The position numbers and the translations under genes are program-made. Of a stretch of DNA of 64,000 bases, positions 1 to 8,699 are shown piece after piece. Origin of the DNA: DATMNI01 sp963817515. Its GTDB lineage: Bacteria > Acidobacteriota > Terriglobia > Bryobacterales > Bryobacteraceae. Every line of letters starts with the position of its first letter. Positions within the stretch are counted from its first letter, which is position 1. The stretch covers positions 248,001 through 312,000 of the forward strand of contig CAWFPJ010000012.1 in the NCBI GenBank assembly GCA_963817515.1, written 5' to 3'. The notes under the pieces were generated by a model. It was given only the letters and a program-made list of their open reading frames with translations, did no database searches and had not been told where the DNA came from.

Positions 1-125
1 GGGCATTGCGCGAAGCCGGTGGCAAGGTTGGCGGCGAACAAGGGGCGGCTGCAAGGCTGGGGATGAAACGCACGACTCTTCAGGCGAAGATGCGGAAACT
101 TGGAATCGACACCAAGAGTTCCTGA
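1..125 (+). CDS. C-terminal end of a Fis/NtrC-type transcriptional activator (partial)
   Basis: Only the last 40 codons are inside the window (reading frame from base 3, stop TGA at 123-125). The end of the protein reads AARLGMKRTTLQAKMRKLGI, the typical second half of a Fis-type helix-turn-helix (HTH_8) that closes sigma-54-dependent activators of the NtrC class. The preceding glycine-rich stretch fits the linker into that helix-turn-helix. The AAA+ domain and any sensor domain lie outside the window. It sits upstream of an efflux pair with a repeat array between them, so a local regulatory role is possible but is inference. Confidence 0.75.
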   Translation, partial: ALREAGGKVGGEQGAAARLGMKRTTLQAKMRKLGIDTKSS

Positions 126-144
126 CTGGCCTCCGAAGTGCAAT

Positions 145-236
145 AAGCAAAGCGCCGCTATATTAGGCAAAGCGCCGCTATATTAGGCGAAGCGCCACCG
201 TATTAGGCAGAACACCGCAATATTACGCAGAGCGAG
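145..236. repeat. 20-bp tandem direct repeat, about 4.5 units
   Basis: Four consecutive 20-bp units start at 145, 165, 185 and 205, followed by a partial fifth at 225. The best-conserved unit is AGGCAAAGCGCCGCTATATT; later units drift but keep an A/TGGC core and the TATT end. Several units contain a small inverted repeat (GGCG-AAG-CGCC in the third). The period is about two helical turns, so bound proteins would line up on one DNA face. The array fills the gap between the activator end at 125 and the tolC-like start at 248 and is a candidate operator or leader structure; function is inference. Confidence 0.85.
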
Positions 237-247
237 AAAATACCTTT

Positions 248-1555
248 ATGCGCGTCAGGATTCTGCTGCTACTCTCAATCGCCGTCACTGCTCTGGCACA
301 GGAAGCGCCCTCCCTAAAGCTCACCTTGCGCGACGCCATTGGCCTCGCCCTGAAACAGAATCCCCAGGTGATTCTGGCAAACCTCGGAGTGGCGCAGAGC
401 CAGCAGGACCGTGCCATCGCCCGCTCCAGCCTTTTGCCGCAAGTGGACGCCAGGGCTTCGGAGTCGGTCAACCGCGTCAACCTGGAAGCGTCCATCGGTT
501 TTCGCTTCCCCGGCTTCGCCCAGCACATTGGACCTTATTGGGTGAATCAAGCCGGCGTCGGCTTCAACGCGCCGGTATTCGACCTGACGTTGTGGCGGCG
601 CTACCGGGCGTCCCAGCTTGGCGTGGATTCCGTTCGAGCGCAGGAAACCGGTGTGCGCGAGGAGAGCGTCCTGCTGGTGGTCTCGCAATATCTGGGCAGC
701 CAGCGGGCCGCGGCCGACGTTCAAGCCGCGCAATCTCGCGTGGATCTGGCGCAGGCGCTTTACAATCAGGCCGCCGATCTGCAGAAGAACGGCGTAGGCA
801 CCGGCATCGATACCTTGCGCTCCAACGTTCAGCTCCAGAATGAAAAGCAAAGGCTGATTGTGGCGCGCACCCAGGAGCAAACGTCGCTTTACGGCCTGGC
901 CCGTCTGTTGAACCTGGACCCGCAGAAGAAGATCGAACTGGCGGACCGGGTGAGTTTCTTCGACACCCCGGAATTCTCCGCCGATCAGACGCTGGAGCGG
1001 GCTTACAGCGCACGCCCGGAGTTGCGCCAAATTCTCTCCCAGGAGCAGCGTGCGGCACTGGATTTGAAAGCGGCGGGCGATGCGCGGCTCCCCAAGGTTT
1101 CAGCCTCCGGCTTCTGGACCGAACAGGGCGTCAGCGGCAGCAATGCGATTCCGGTATATCAATACCAGGTCAACCTGGAGGTTCCTGTATTTACGGGTGG
1201 CCGCATCGAAGCCGAACGCGCCAAGGCCGATCTCGTAATCCGCCAGTTGCGCCAGCAGGAGCAGGACGCGCGCAGCCGGATCGCGCTGGAAGTGAAAACT
1301 GCCCTGGCACAGATCGCGTCGGCACGCAGTGAAGTAGACGTGGCGAAGCTGGGCGTGGAACTGGCGCAGCAGGAAGTGGAACAGGCGCGCGACCGGTTCC
1401 AGGCCGGCGTGGCCAACAACATCGAAGTGGTTACGGCCCAGGATGAACTGGCGCGCGCCAACGACAACCAGATCTCGGCGTTCTATCGATACAACCAGGC
1501 GCGCGCGGACCTGGCGCGGTCGGTAGGGCAGATGGAGGCGTTGTATGCCAGGTGA
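248..1555 (+). CDS. TolC-family outer membrane efflux protein
   Basis: A 435-residue outer membrane channel subunit. Residues 1-17 form a Sec signal peptide ending in ALA-Q, so the mature protein is periplasmic/outer membrane. Two outer membrane efflux (OEP) repeats follow, each rich in Ala/Gln coiled-coil helices; the duplicated motif is visible as LALKQNPQV near residue 34 and as the heptad-like QEVEQARDRFQAGVANNIEV near residue 380. Length is usual for the family. The HlyD-like adaptor begins 129 bp downstream, so the two probably form an exporter with an inner membrane pump. No pump gene (MFS, RND or ABC) is next to them in this window. Confidence 0.9.
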   Translation: MRVRILLLLSIAVTALAQEAPSLKLTLRDAIGLALKQNPQVILANLGVAQSQQDRAIARSSLLPQVDARASESVNRVNLEASIGFRFPGFAQHIGPYWVNQAGVGFNAPVFDLTLWRRYRASQLGVDSVRAQETGVREESVLLVVSQYLGSQRAAADVQAAQSRVDLAQALYNQAADLQKNGVGTGIDTLRSNVQLQNEKQRLIVARTQEQTSLYGLARLLNLDPQKKIELADRVSFFDTPEFSADQTLERAYSARPELRQILSQEQRAALDLKAAGDARLPKVSASGFWTEQGVSGSNAIPVYQYQVNLEVPVFTGGRIEAERAKADLVIRQLRQQEQDARSRIALEVKTALAQIASARSEVDVAKLGVELAQQEVEQARDRFQAGVANNIEVVTAQDELARANDNQISAFYRYNQARADLARSVGQMEALYAR

Positions 1556-1684
1556 ACGTGCGGCTGCCGAAATATGGGCATACTGCCACAGCCGCCATTA
1601 TCAAGTGACGGATAAAGAAGAAGTTGGCGACGTCCGGGAATCCCAGATTCTTGCTATACCTAACTGTAGAGGGGGCGGAATTCT

Positions 1685-2950
1685 ATGGCAGACGTAGTCG
1701 ACGAATTGTCCAAGCCGCAGGCTCCCCCTCAGCCCGCCCAGCCGCGTAAAAATTCCCGCATGAAGTTCGTCCTGGTCGGGTTGGTCCTGCTTGTGGTGGC
1801 CGCCGGCATCTGGGTGTACGTGCATTTTGAGGATCGGGTATCATCCGACGACGCCCAGGTAGACGGGCACATCACGGCAGTGGCGCCGAAGGTCGGCGGC
1901 AACGTGCTGGAAGTGATGGTGGTAGAGAATTTGGAGGTGAAAGCCGGACAGGTTCTGTTGCGCATCGATCCTCGCGATTACCAGGTCAAAGTCGATCTCG
2001 CCAAGGCAGCCTTGCTGCAGTCCGAGAGCCAATTGCGTTCCGCGCAGGTCTCGGTTCCGTGGGTCAACGAAACCACGCAATCCGGCAGCTCCGGCGCTTC
2101 CGCGCAGTTGGCGGATGCCATGGCGCAACTGGAAAGCGCGCGTCTTGAATACGAACAGGCCTCCAGCTCGGACATTTCCTATGCGGAAGCCAACATGCGC
2201 GCCAAACAGGCTAGCAGCGAACGCGCGCAGGCCGACCTGGCCCGCATGAAACCGCTTCTGGATAAGGCCGAAATTTCTCAACAACAGTACGACTCCTACG
2301 TGGCGGCGGCGCGCGTGGCGGAAAGCGAATGGAAGGCGGCCCAGGAGAAACTGTCCTCGGTGCGGAAGGATGCCGGAATCCGCAAGTCGGCCATCGATGT
2401 CGCGCAGTCGCGAGTCACCCAGGCGCAGGCGCAGGTGGAGAACTCGCTGGCCAACCGCAAGCAGGTGGACGTGCGGAAAGCCGACGCGGGCACGGCCGGA
2501 GCCGCCGTCGCCGCCGCGCGCGCCAACCTGGAGGCCGCGGAACTTCAACTGAGCTACACCACAATCGTCGCGCCGACCGATGGCATGGTCACGCACAAAA
2601 GCGTGGAGCCCGGCCAGATCGTGCAGCCCGGCCAGGGACTCATGATGATCATTCCGCTTCATGACCTCTGGGTAACCGCTAATTTTAAGGAGACGCAACT
2701 CGCCCGCGTGCGGCCCGGCCAACCGGCCGAGATCTCCGTTGACATGTACGGCGGCAGGAAGGTGCGCGGCCACGTGGACTCCATCTCCGGGGCTACCGGC
2801 TCGCGCTTAAGCATGTTGCCCGCGGAAAACGCTACCGGCAACTTCGTCAAAGTTGTACAACGCATCCCGGTAAAGATTCTGGTTGATCGGACGGATGGTC
2901 TGGTGTTGAGGCCGGGAATGAACGTCGATGCTACAATCTTTACCAAGTGA
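1685..2950 (+). CDS. HlyD/EmrA-family periplasmic adaptor (membrane fusion protein)
   Basis: A 421-residue adaptor linking an inner membrane pump to the TolC-like channel upstream. It has a proline-rich cytoplasmic N-terminus, one membrane helix at about residues 27-46, then the biotinyl/lipoyl-like hairpin half (SSDDAQVDGHITAVAPKVGG, about residues 55-74) typical of EmrA. A long Ala/Gln coiled coil follows (about 95-285), then the second lipoyl half (VAPTDGMVTHKSVEPGQIV) and a beta-barrel domain. A purine-rich GAGGGGG stretch precedes the ATG. EmrA normally partners an MFS EmrB; none follows here, which is unusual. Family assignment is firm, substrate unknown. Confidence 0.9.
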   Translation: MADVVDELSKPQAPPQPAQPRKNSRMKFVLVGLVLLVVAAGIWVYVHFEDRVSSDDAQVDGHITAVAPKVGGNVLEVMVVENLEVKAGQVLLRIDPRDYQVKVDLAKAALLQSESQLRSAQVSVPWVNETTQSGSSGASAQLADAMAQLESARLEYEQASSSDISYAEANMRAKQASSERAQADLARMKPLLDKAEISQQQYDSYVAAARVAESEWKAAQEKLSSVRKDAGIRKSAIDVAQSRVTQAQAQVENSLANRKQVDVRKADAGTAGAAVAAARANLEAAELQLSYTTIVAPTDGMVTHKSVEPGQIVQPGQGLMMIIPLHDLWVTANFKETQLARVRPGQPAEISVDMYGGRKVRGHVDSISGATGSRLSMLPAENATGNFVKVVQRIPVKILVDRTDGLVLRPGMNVDATIFTK

Positions 2951-3012
2951 CTCCAGTTCTTAAGAACCGTGATTGTTCTCACAACGGCTCGGCGGATGCT
3001 CCTCTAAGTGTG

Positions 3013-4293
3013 ATGATTATCTGGGCGCTCTCTTTGTTGGCCGTAACTTCGCTGTTTGCCGCAGATGACCAGCAGCTCGCGCTGGTATTGAAAGCCCAGA
3101 CCGATTTCGACCGGGTAGAATTGTCTTCCACCCCACAATTGCGGGAAGCCGGAGCCTGTGTACAGTCGCAGGCCGGATTGCTTCCTGTGACTGCGCCGGA
3201 AGAACTGACGCTCCTCCATTACCGCAAAGGATACTGTACTTTGGTCAGCGCTACCATCTCAAACGATCCAAGCGGTTACCTGGTGGCGGCGGCGGAGTTC
3301 GACAAGGCCGTGGAGAGCTGGCCTTTGCGGTTTCGGAATAACGGGAAGAAAGGCCCGCCGCCGGCGCCGGTCTCTTCAGGCTTACAGGCGTTAGCTGCCA
3401 TCGCCCGTCTCCGGGCCGGCGTGGACGCTCCTGCGATGGCACGGGCGCAGCGGGAAATCGATGCGGCAATCCAATCCGCGGCATGCGTCTCGACTATTAT
3501 GCCGGGTGATTTCTGCCGGGACATCCTGGCTACCGGCCGCCAATGGCTGGGATGGATGGCTTTGCGCGCAGGGAATCTCGATCAGGCTGCCACCGATTTC
3601 TCCGGGTCCGCCGAGTCGGGTTGGACTGCATGGGTGGCCGGCCGCAAGGCATTCGATAGCGGCAACTATGCCGACACAGTCGTCCAATATAATCAGGCGA
3701 TTCAAGTTTGGAAATCGCTTTGGGTGGCCCCCGGCCCAAGGTTCCTGAAGGCGTTGGGGCCGCGGCCGGATATGGCCACCGCCCTTAGGGAACGGGGTAG
3801 TGCTGAGTTGCTGGCCGGGAATACCAAATCGGCCATCGCCACCCTGGACGAAGTCATCAAGGCCGACCCCTCCGATGCGCGCGCATTATTCCTGAGGGGC
3901 CGCGCCCACGAATTGGCGGGCCAGCCAGACCTGGCACTCAGCGATTACAATTTGGCCAGCCGGACCGCGTTCGCCAACGCCAAAGACCTGGCTTCGGGAG
4001 AGGCCCACCTCTACCGTGGAATCTTGCTGTACCGCCGGAAGGATTATGCACGGGCGGAAGACGAATTTTCGAGCGCCTTGAATTTCGAAGTCCCGGCCGC
4101 CATACGCTCCGATGCCGTGGCCTGGAGGCATTTGGCGGCGGTGGCGGGCGGCTCCTGTGCAACTGAGCGCGAATTCCTGGCGCGGTCGCTGGCCGACGTT
4201 TCGCCGTACTTTCCCAAAGCCGAGGCACGCGCTATCGTGGCATCCTGCAGCACCACCACGGCCAACTCAGTAGTCCGCGATACAGCGAAATGA
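3013..4293 (+). CDS. Secreted or membrane-anchored TPR-repeat protein
   Basis: About 426 residues when started at the ATG that opens a signal-like sequence (MIIWALSLLAVTSLFAADDQ). An upstream GTG at 2947 overlaps the adaptor stop but would add 22 hydrophilic residues ahead of the signal, so I prefer 3013. The C-terminal half holds tetratricopeptide repeats, for example the block around ATLDEVIKADPSDARALFLR and the following LALSDYNLASRT. No enzymatic motif is visible. It probably scaffolds protein contacts in the periplasm. It starts 62 bp after the adaptor gene and could be co-transcribed with it. Confidence 0.75.
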   Translation: MIIWALSLLAVTSLFAADDQQLALVLKAQTDFDRVELSSTPQLREAGACVQSQAGLLPVTAPEELTLLHYRKGYCTLVSATISNDPSGYLVAAAEFDKAVESWPLRFRNNGKKGPPPAPVSSGLQALAAIARLRAGVDAPAMARAQREIDAAIQSAACVSTIMPGDFCRDILATGRQWLGWMALRAGNLDQAATDFSGSAESGWTAWVAGRKAFDSGNYADTVVQYNQAIQVWKSLWVAPGPRFLKALGPRPDMATALRERGSAELLAGNTKSAIATLDEVIKADPSDARALFLRGRAHELAGQPDLALSDYNLASRTAFANAKDLASGEAHLYRGILLYRRKDYARAEDEFSSALNFEVPAAIRSDAVAWRHLAAVAGGSCATEREFLARSLADVSPYFPKAEARAIVASCSTTTANSVVRDTAK

Positions 4294-4336
4294 CCGGCAG
4301 CCGCGTGCGGTGGTGTGTGTTACAGTTCAGGATAAG

Positions 4337-4816
4337 ATGGCATCTCGAAGCGTCAACAAAGTCATATTGATTGGGCATCTGGGTAAGGATGCCGAAACCA
4401 AATTCACGCCGAGTGGCGTTTCCCGCTCCAACTTCACCATCGCCACCAACCGGCGCTGGAAAGACCAGCAATCCGGCGAATGGAAAGATGTAACCGACTG
4501 GCACAACGTGGTTCTGTGGCGGTCCGAAAATCTGGCGAACTACCTTCAGAAGGGCAAGCAAGTGTATGTGGAGGGCCGCCTGGAGAGCCGCAGTTGGGAT
4601 GACAAAGACGGGCAGAAGAAGTACATCACCGAAGTGGTCTGCGAAGAGCTGATCCTCCTCGGTGGCGGCGGTCGCGGTGATGGCGGTGGCCCCGGCGATT
4701 CCGATCGCGCTCCCGTCTCAATGCCCCGCTCCGCGCAGCGCCCGCAACCTGCCGCGCCGGCGTCCGCTCCTGAGGAATTCAACCAGGGAATCACTGACGA
4801 CGACGTTCCATTCTAA
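4337..4816 (+). CDS. ssb: Single-stranded DNA-binding protein
   Basis: A 159-residue SSB. The OB fold covers about residues 3-108 (NKVILIGHLGKDAE, then DWHNVVLWRSENLANYLQKG and VYVEGRLESRSW), followed by a Gly/Pro-rich linker and the acidic tip DDDVPF that recruits partner proteins. I start at 4337 (MASRSVNK) because an open GTG start at 4310 only adds a non-conserved nine-residue extension. SSB coats single-stranded DNA during replication, repair and recombination. It follows the TPR gene by 43 bp and precedes a DUF488 gene. Confidence 0.95.
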   Translation: MASRSVNKVILIGHLGKDAETKFTPSGVSRSNFTIATNRRWKDQQSGEWKDVTDWHNVVLWRSENLANYLQKGKQVYVEGRLESRSWDDKDGQKKYITEVVCEELILLGGGGRGDGGGPGDSDRAPVSMPRSAQRPQPAAPASAPEEFNQGITDDDVPF

Positions 4817-4883
4817 TTCGGGTTGCTAACCGATTCAAGTAGCCCATCAATCTGACAAGCACTTCCGTGCCACGCTGAATTCG

Positions 4884-5433
4884 ATGGACAGCGCCTGGAC
4901 TTTGATGACCATCGGCCATTCCAACCGGCCCTTCGAAGAGCTTACTCGAAATGTTGAAGGCCCACGAAGTGGATTTTCTGGTGGACGTTCGGACCATCCC
5001 GCGCTCCAGACACAACCCGCAGTTCAACCGGGAAGCCCTGCCGGAACCGCTGGCCCTGGCGGGCATCGAGTACCTCCACATGCCCGGCTTGGGCGGTCTG
5101 CGGCACCCTCGCCAGGATTCCCGGAATACAGGCTGGAAGAATCTCAGCTTCCGTGGTTACGCGGACTACATGCAGACTGCTGAGTTCGAGCGGAACCTCG
5201 AGGAATTGCTGCGGCTGGCCAACGGGCGGCGCGCCGCGGTGATGTGCGCGGAATCGGTCCCATGGCGCTGCCACCGGTCGCTGATTGCCGATGCTCTAAC
5301 GGCGCGCGGCTTGAACGTCCGCCACATCATGAGCGCGGCCAGGGCGGACCCGCACCGGCTCACCTCATTTGCGCAGGTTGTGTCGGAACGTGTCACATAC
5401 CCGCCCATCGAACCGGATCTGTTCCCCCATTAG
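4884..5433 (+). CDS. DUF488 family protein, reading frame interrupted by one extra base
   Basis: The family N-terminus MTIGHSNRPFEEL is encoded from 4905 (or 4884 with a seven-residue lead), but it is in a different frame from the rest, which begins LKAHEVDFLVDVRTIPRS. Removing one A from the AAA at 4949-4951 joins them as EELTRMLKAHEV and gives a full-length protein of about 180 residues. The conserved DVRTIPRSRHNPQFN, YLHMPGLGG and late MCAESVPWRCHR motifs are all present. DUF488 proteins are small and uncharacterised, with cysteine and arginine residues that look catalytic. Single-base insertion errors recur in this window, so the gene is probably intact in the organism. Confidence 0.8.
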
Positions 5434-5443
5434 CCTTTGGGGG

Positions 5444-5483
5444 GCGGGCTATTCAGCCCGCGGACCCGCTTTCCAGCGGGTCC
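5444..5483. terminator. Two adjacent hairpins between convergent genes
   Basis: GCGGGCT-ATTC-AGCCCGC (5444-5461) and GGACCCGCT-TTCC-AGCGGGTCC (5462-5483) are perfect stems of 7 and 9 bp, lying between the DUF488 stop and the convergent operon end at 5537. There is no long T-run, so factor-independent termination is not certain; mRNA end protection is an alternative. Confidence 0.55.
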
Positions 5484-5536
5484 AGCCGCCGTGGAGCCAG
5501 GCTTCAGCCTGCCATGCCCGGATTAATCCGGGCACC
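5484..5536. repeat. REP-like palindromic element, family A, copy 1
   Basis: A 53-bp element containing CAGGCT-TC-AGCCTG (5498-5511) and a perfect 20-bp palindrome, TGCCCGGATTAATCCGGGCA (5515-5534). A near-identical copy lies at 13909-13961 in the same orientation, also just after the end of a gene. It abuts the stop of the fumarylacetoacetase-family gene. This is a dispersed intergenic repeat; mobility or function is not shown. Confidence 0.85.
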
Positions 5537-6295
5537 TCAGACCACGGGGTTCCGCAGAATGCCGATTCCCTCGATCTCCACTTCCATCACATCTCCGGGC
5601 GCCATCTTGCGCGTGTTGCCCGGGGTCCCGGTATAGATGAGGTCGCCCGGCATCAGCGTGACCCAGCCGCTGACCCAGCTCACCACGCTGGCGCAATCGA
5701 AGATCAGGTCTGAGGTGTATTGCTTCTGGATCACCTCGCCGTTCATGCGCGTCTGCAACAGCAGGTTGCCGTAATCGAGGCCCGTGACTACCGCCGGACC
5801 CAGGGGCGCGAACGTATCCGAGCCCTTTGCCCGCCACCATTGCAGGTCCTTCTTTTCGCCGTTCTGCCAGTTGCGATCGCTCACGTCGTTGCCGCAGGTG
5901 ACGCCGAAAATAGCATCGCGCGCCTGCTCCTTCGAAGCATTCTTCACCTGCTTGCCGATCACCGCCACCAGCTCTCCCTCGGAATGCGTGTCTGAGGCAT
6001 CGCGCGGAATGACAATCGGGCCCTCGGGGTCCTGCAGCGCCGTGATCGGTTTGTAGAACATTTCCGGGTGCGCCGGTTGCGGGCGGCTGCCCAGGTGGCT
6101 CTTGTAGTTCAGCCCCACCGCCATGATCTTGCCCGGCTGGCAGGGGCAGAGCAGGCTCACGTCAGAGAGTTTGCGGATGACGCCGGTTGCGGCGCCGCCG
6201 TCCAGCAGGCCTCCGCCCACCTCGCGGACGGTGTCACCGTCCAGAATGCCGTAGGAAACGCCGGAGGCCGAGCGATAGCGAATGTATTTGGTCAC
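5537..6295 (-). CDS. Fumarylacetoacetate hydrolase (FAH) family protein
   Basis: A 252-residue FAH-superfamily enzyme that cleaves or decarboxylates/hydrates a beta-diketo or oxo-acid substrate using a divalent metal. The fold shows the usual order: small N-terminal domain, AVGLNYKSH (about residue 59), the metal-binding SEGELVAVIGK with its glutamates (about 104-114), GNDVSDRNWQ (about 135), and YTGTPGNT near the end. It starts at GTG 6295 overlapping the upstream stop (GTGA), so it is translationally coupled to the sugar epimerase gene. An FAH enzyme at the end of an O-antigen operon is odd; its substrate cannot be read from the sequence. Confidence 0.9.
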   Translation of the reverse strand: MTKYIRYRSASGVSYGILDGDTVREVGGGLLDGGAATGVIRKLSDVSLLCPCQPGKIMAVGLNYKSHLGSRPQPAHPEMFYKPITALQDPEGPIVIPRDASDTHSEGELVAVIGKQVKNASKEQARDAIFGVTCGNDVSDRNWQNGEKKDLQWWRAKGSDTFAPLGPAVVTGLDYGNLLLQTRMNGEVIQKQYTSDLIFDCASVVSWVSGWVTLMPGDLIYTGTPGNTRKMAPGDVMEVEIEGIGILRNPVV

Positions 6296-7348
6296 GTTCC
6301 GCTATTGTAACGCCTCGGCTTATGCCATTCCCAGGTACGCCTGATACCTTCCTCCAGTGGAATTAAGGACCGCAGGCCGAGTTCCTTCTCCGCCCGTTCG
6401 GTTGCCGGGACGTAGCGCAAAGCCGGTGCGCCAGGCTCGGGCTGGCGTGCAATCCGTATAGGCGCGGCGGGAGCGATCACGGACACCACGCGGCGCGCCA
6501 GGTCGGCGATGGTCACCGCATCGGCCGAGCCTACGTTGTAAGCGCGCCCCGGCTGGCCGCGAAACAAAATGGTCCACAGCCAGATTGCCAGATCCGCGGC
6601 ATACAGATACGAGCGGTACGGAGTGCCATCGCCCGCGATCTCCACCGGGCCGCCGGCCATGGCATCGCGAATGAAGTTGCCTGCGGCGAAATTCCGATCC
6701 AGCGGAAAGTAGGGACCCACGAAAGCGAACATCCGCGCCATGGCGGCGCTGAAGCCATAGACCTGCGAATAGGTGGAGCAGAGGAATTCCGAAATCCGCT
6801 TCCCCTGGCCATAGGCGGAAGCCGTGTCGGTGGCCGCCGGCGCGCCGGCGTAATCCTCAGGGATGTGGGTCAATGTCGCGGGCTGCCGCCCATACACCGC
6901 ACCGGAACTGGTGAACAGAAAATGACGGGCGCCCCGTGAGCGCGCCAGTTCCAGCACGCGGCGGGTGGCAGCCAGATCGCGGTCCAGCGTGGACGCCGGC
7001 ATTTCGGCGGATGGCGCAACATAACGCTCCGTGGCCGCATGCACCACCAGGGGAAAGCTGCCGTCCGGAAACTCGAAGCCGGCGGCGTCGCCCACGTGAA
7101 GCGTCACCGCGCCGTCATCCGCCAGGTGAGGGGAGCGCGAACGGAACGCCGCCGGGTTACGCGTAAGCAAGACGGCGGAAATCCCCAGATTCAGGCGGCG
7201 GTTGGCCCACAAGCAGGCTTTCCACCAGCCACACGCCGACGAAGCCGGTGCCGCCGGTAATGAAAAAGCGCTCGCCCCGCGCGTCCTGCCAGAGCGTTTC
7301 AGTGTGCGCCAGGACATGATCCAGATCCCGCGCGATGGCGTTTTCCAT
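6292..7348 (-). CDS. NAD-dependent sugar epimerase/reductase (extended SDR), frame interrupted by one extra base
   Basis: The start (ATG 7348) encodes ERFFITGGTGFVGVWLVESL, with the Rossmann GGTGFVG motif. The remaining protein is in another frame. Removing one base from the CCC at 7206-7208 joins ESLLV to ANRRLNLG and gives a 351-residue protein. Catalytic SDR features follow: FTSSGAVYG, then YGQGK (YxxxK). Lying directly downstream of rfbF-rfbG-rfbH, it may reduce or epimerise the CDP-dideoxyhexose, as CDP-abequose or CDP-paratose synthases do; that role is inference from context. Its stop overlaps the next gene and it starts 9 bp after rfbH. Confidence 0.82.
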
Positions 7349-7357
7349 CTCCCGGGC

Positions 7358-8689
7358 TCAGCGCACCGCTAGTCCAACCAGTCGCGGCAGGGCGTGGAAC
7401 GTCTCCAGGATGTAATCCACCATCTTCGGCCCGATCCCCGGAAAGACGCCAATCCAAAACACCTGATTCATGACGAAATCGGCGTTGGTCATTTCTCCCA
7501 CTACGCGGAATTCGCGGTCCTTGTAGGCCGGCTGGTGCACCAGGTTGCCTCCGAACAGCAGGCGCGTCGCAATCTTGTGTTCTTCCAGATGCCGCGTGAC
7601 CTGGTTACGTGAAAACGGGGCATCCGGCCGCACGGCGATGGGGAAGCCGAACCAACTGGGTTCCGATCCGGGGGTCGCTTCGGGCAGAATTAAAAATTCC
7701 TCCAGCGGCCGCAGCCCCTCGCGAAGGGCTTCGAAATTGCGGCGGCGCGCCTCAATGAAGCCGGGAAGTTTTTTCAATTGCGCCACGCCCACGGCGGCCT
7801 GCATATCGGTCAGCTTCAGGTTGTAGCCGATGTGCGAGTAAATATACTTGTGGTCGTAGCCGCAGGGCAGGTCGCCCAGCTGCCATTCGAAGCGCTTGCC
7901 GCAGGTGTTCTCTTTGCCCGGGTCGCACCAGCAATCCCGGCCCCAGTCGCGGAAAGATTCGGCCAGAGTGCGCAGCAGGGGCTGGTTGGTGAGCACGCTG
8001 CCGCCCTCGCCCATGGTGATGTGGTGTGCCGGATAGAAGCTGGTAGTTGCCAGGTCGCCAAACGTGCCTGCCTTGCGGCCCTTATAGATGGAGCCGACAG
8101 CGTCGCAGCAATCTTCAATGAGCCAGAGCCCGTGCCGCCGCGCGAATTCGCCGGCCGCATCCAGGTCGAATGGGTTGCCCAGTGTGTGGGCGAAGATCAT
8201 GGCGCGCGTGCGCGGCGAAAGCGCGGCTTCCAACTGCGACATGTCCGGGTTGTAAGTGGGTATGGTGACGTCGATGAAAACCGGCACCAGGTTGTTCTGC
8301 AAAATCGAGTTGACGGTGGTGGGGAAACCGGCGGCCACGGTAATCACTTCGTCGCCCGGCACCAGGCGGCGGTCGCCGAGCTTGGGTGAGGTGAGCGCCG
8401 CCACCGCCACCAGGTCGGCCGAGGAGCCGGAATTCACCAGGACGCAATCGCGGACTCCCATGAAGCGCGCGAACTCGCGTTCGAACTGGTCGGCAAAGCG
8501 GCCCGTGGTAAGCCAGAAATCGAGCGCCGAATCCACCAGTTCCCGCATTTCGTCGGAATCGAAGACCTTCCCCGATACCGGCACGGCCGATTCTCCGGGC
8601 GCGAATGGGCGCGGCGCGAAGGCTTCGCCGCAGTACTCGCCCACCAGATCCAGAATCTGCTCGCGTAACTCCTTTGCCCTGGCTGTCAT
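7358..8689 (-). CDS. rfbH: CDP-4-dehydro-6-deoxyglucose 3-dehydrase (E1, RfbH/DdhC type)
   Basis: A 443-residue DegT/DnrJ/EryC1-fold enzyme. It removes the C3 hydroxyl of CDP-4-keto-6-deoxyglucose, the committed step to 3,6-dideoxyhexoses. The hallmark is SFYPAHHITMGEGG (about residues 217-230), where histidine replaces the usual PLP-binding lysine, so PMP is used as cofactor. The RDCWC...TCGKRF...LPCGYDH cysteines match the [2Fe-2S] region of E1. The partner reductase E3 (RfbI/DdhD) is not in this window. It lies 10 bp from rfbG in the same operon. Confidence 0.93.
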   Translation of the reverse strand: MTARAKELREQILDLVGEYCGEAFAPRPFAPGESAVPVSGKVFDSDEMRELVDSALDFWLTTGRFADQFEREFARFMGVRDCVLVNSGSSADLVAVAALTSPKLGDRRLVPGDEVITVAAGFPTTVNSILQNNLVPVFIDVTIPTYNPDMSQLEAALSPRTRAMIFAHTLGNPFDLDAAGEFARRHGLWLIEDCCDAVGSIYKGRKAGTFGDLATTSFYPAHHITMGEGGSVLTNQPLLRTLAESFRDWGRDCWCDPGKENTCGKRFEWQLGDLPCGYDHKYIYSHIGYNLKLTDMQAAVGVAQLKKLPGFIEARRRNFEALREGLRPLEEFLILPEATPGSEPSWFGFPIAVRPDAPFSRNQVTRHLEEHKIATRLLFGGNLVHQPAYKDREFRVVGEMTNADFVMNQVFWIGVFPGIGPKMVDYILETFHALPRLVGLAVR

Positions 8690-8699
8690 TTCGGAGACC

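Noticed and set aside
145..236. CRISPR array
   Set aside because: Units are contiguous with no unique spacers, and no cas genes are nearby.
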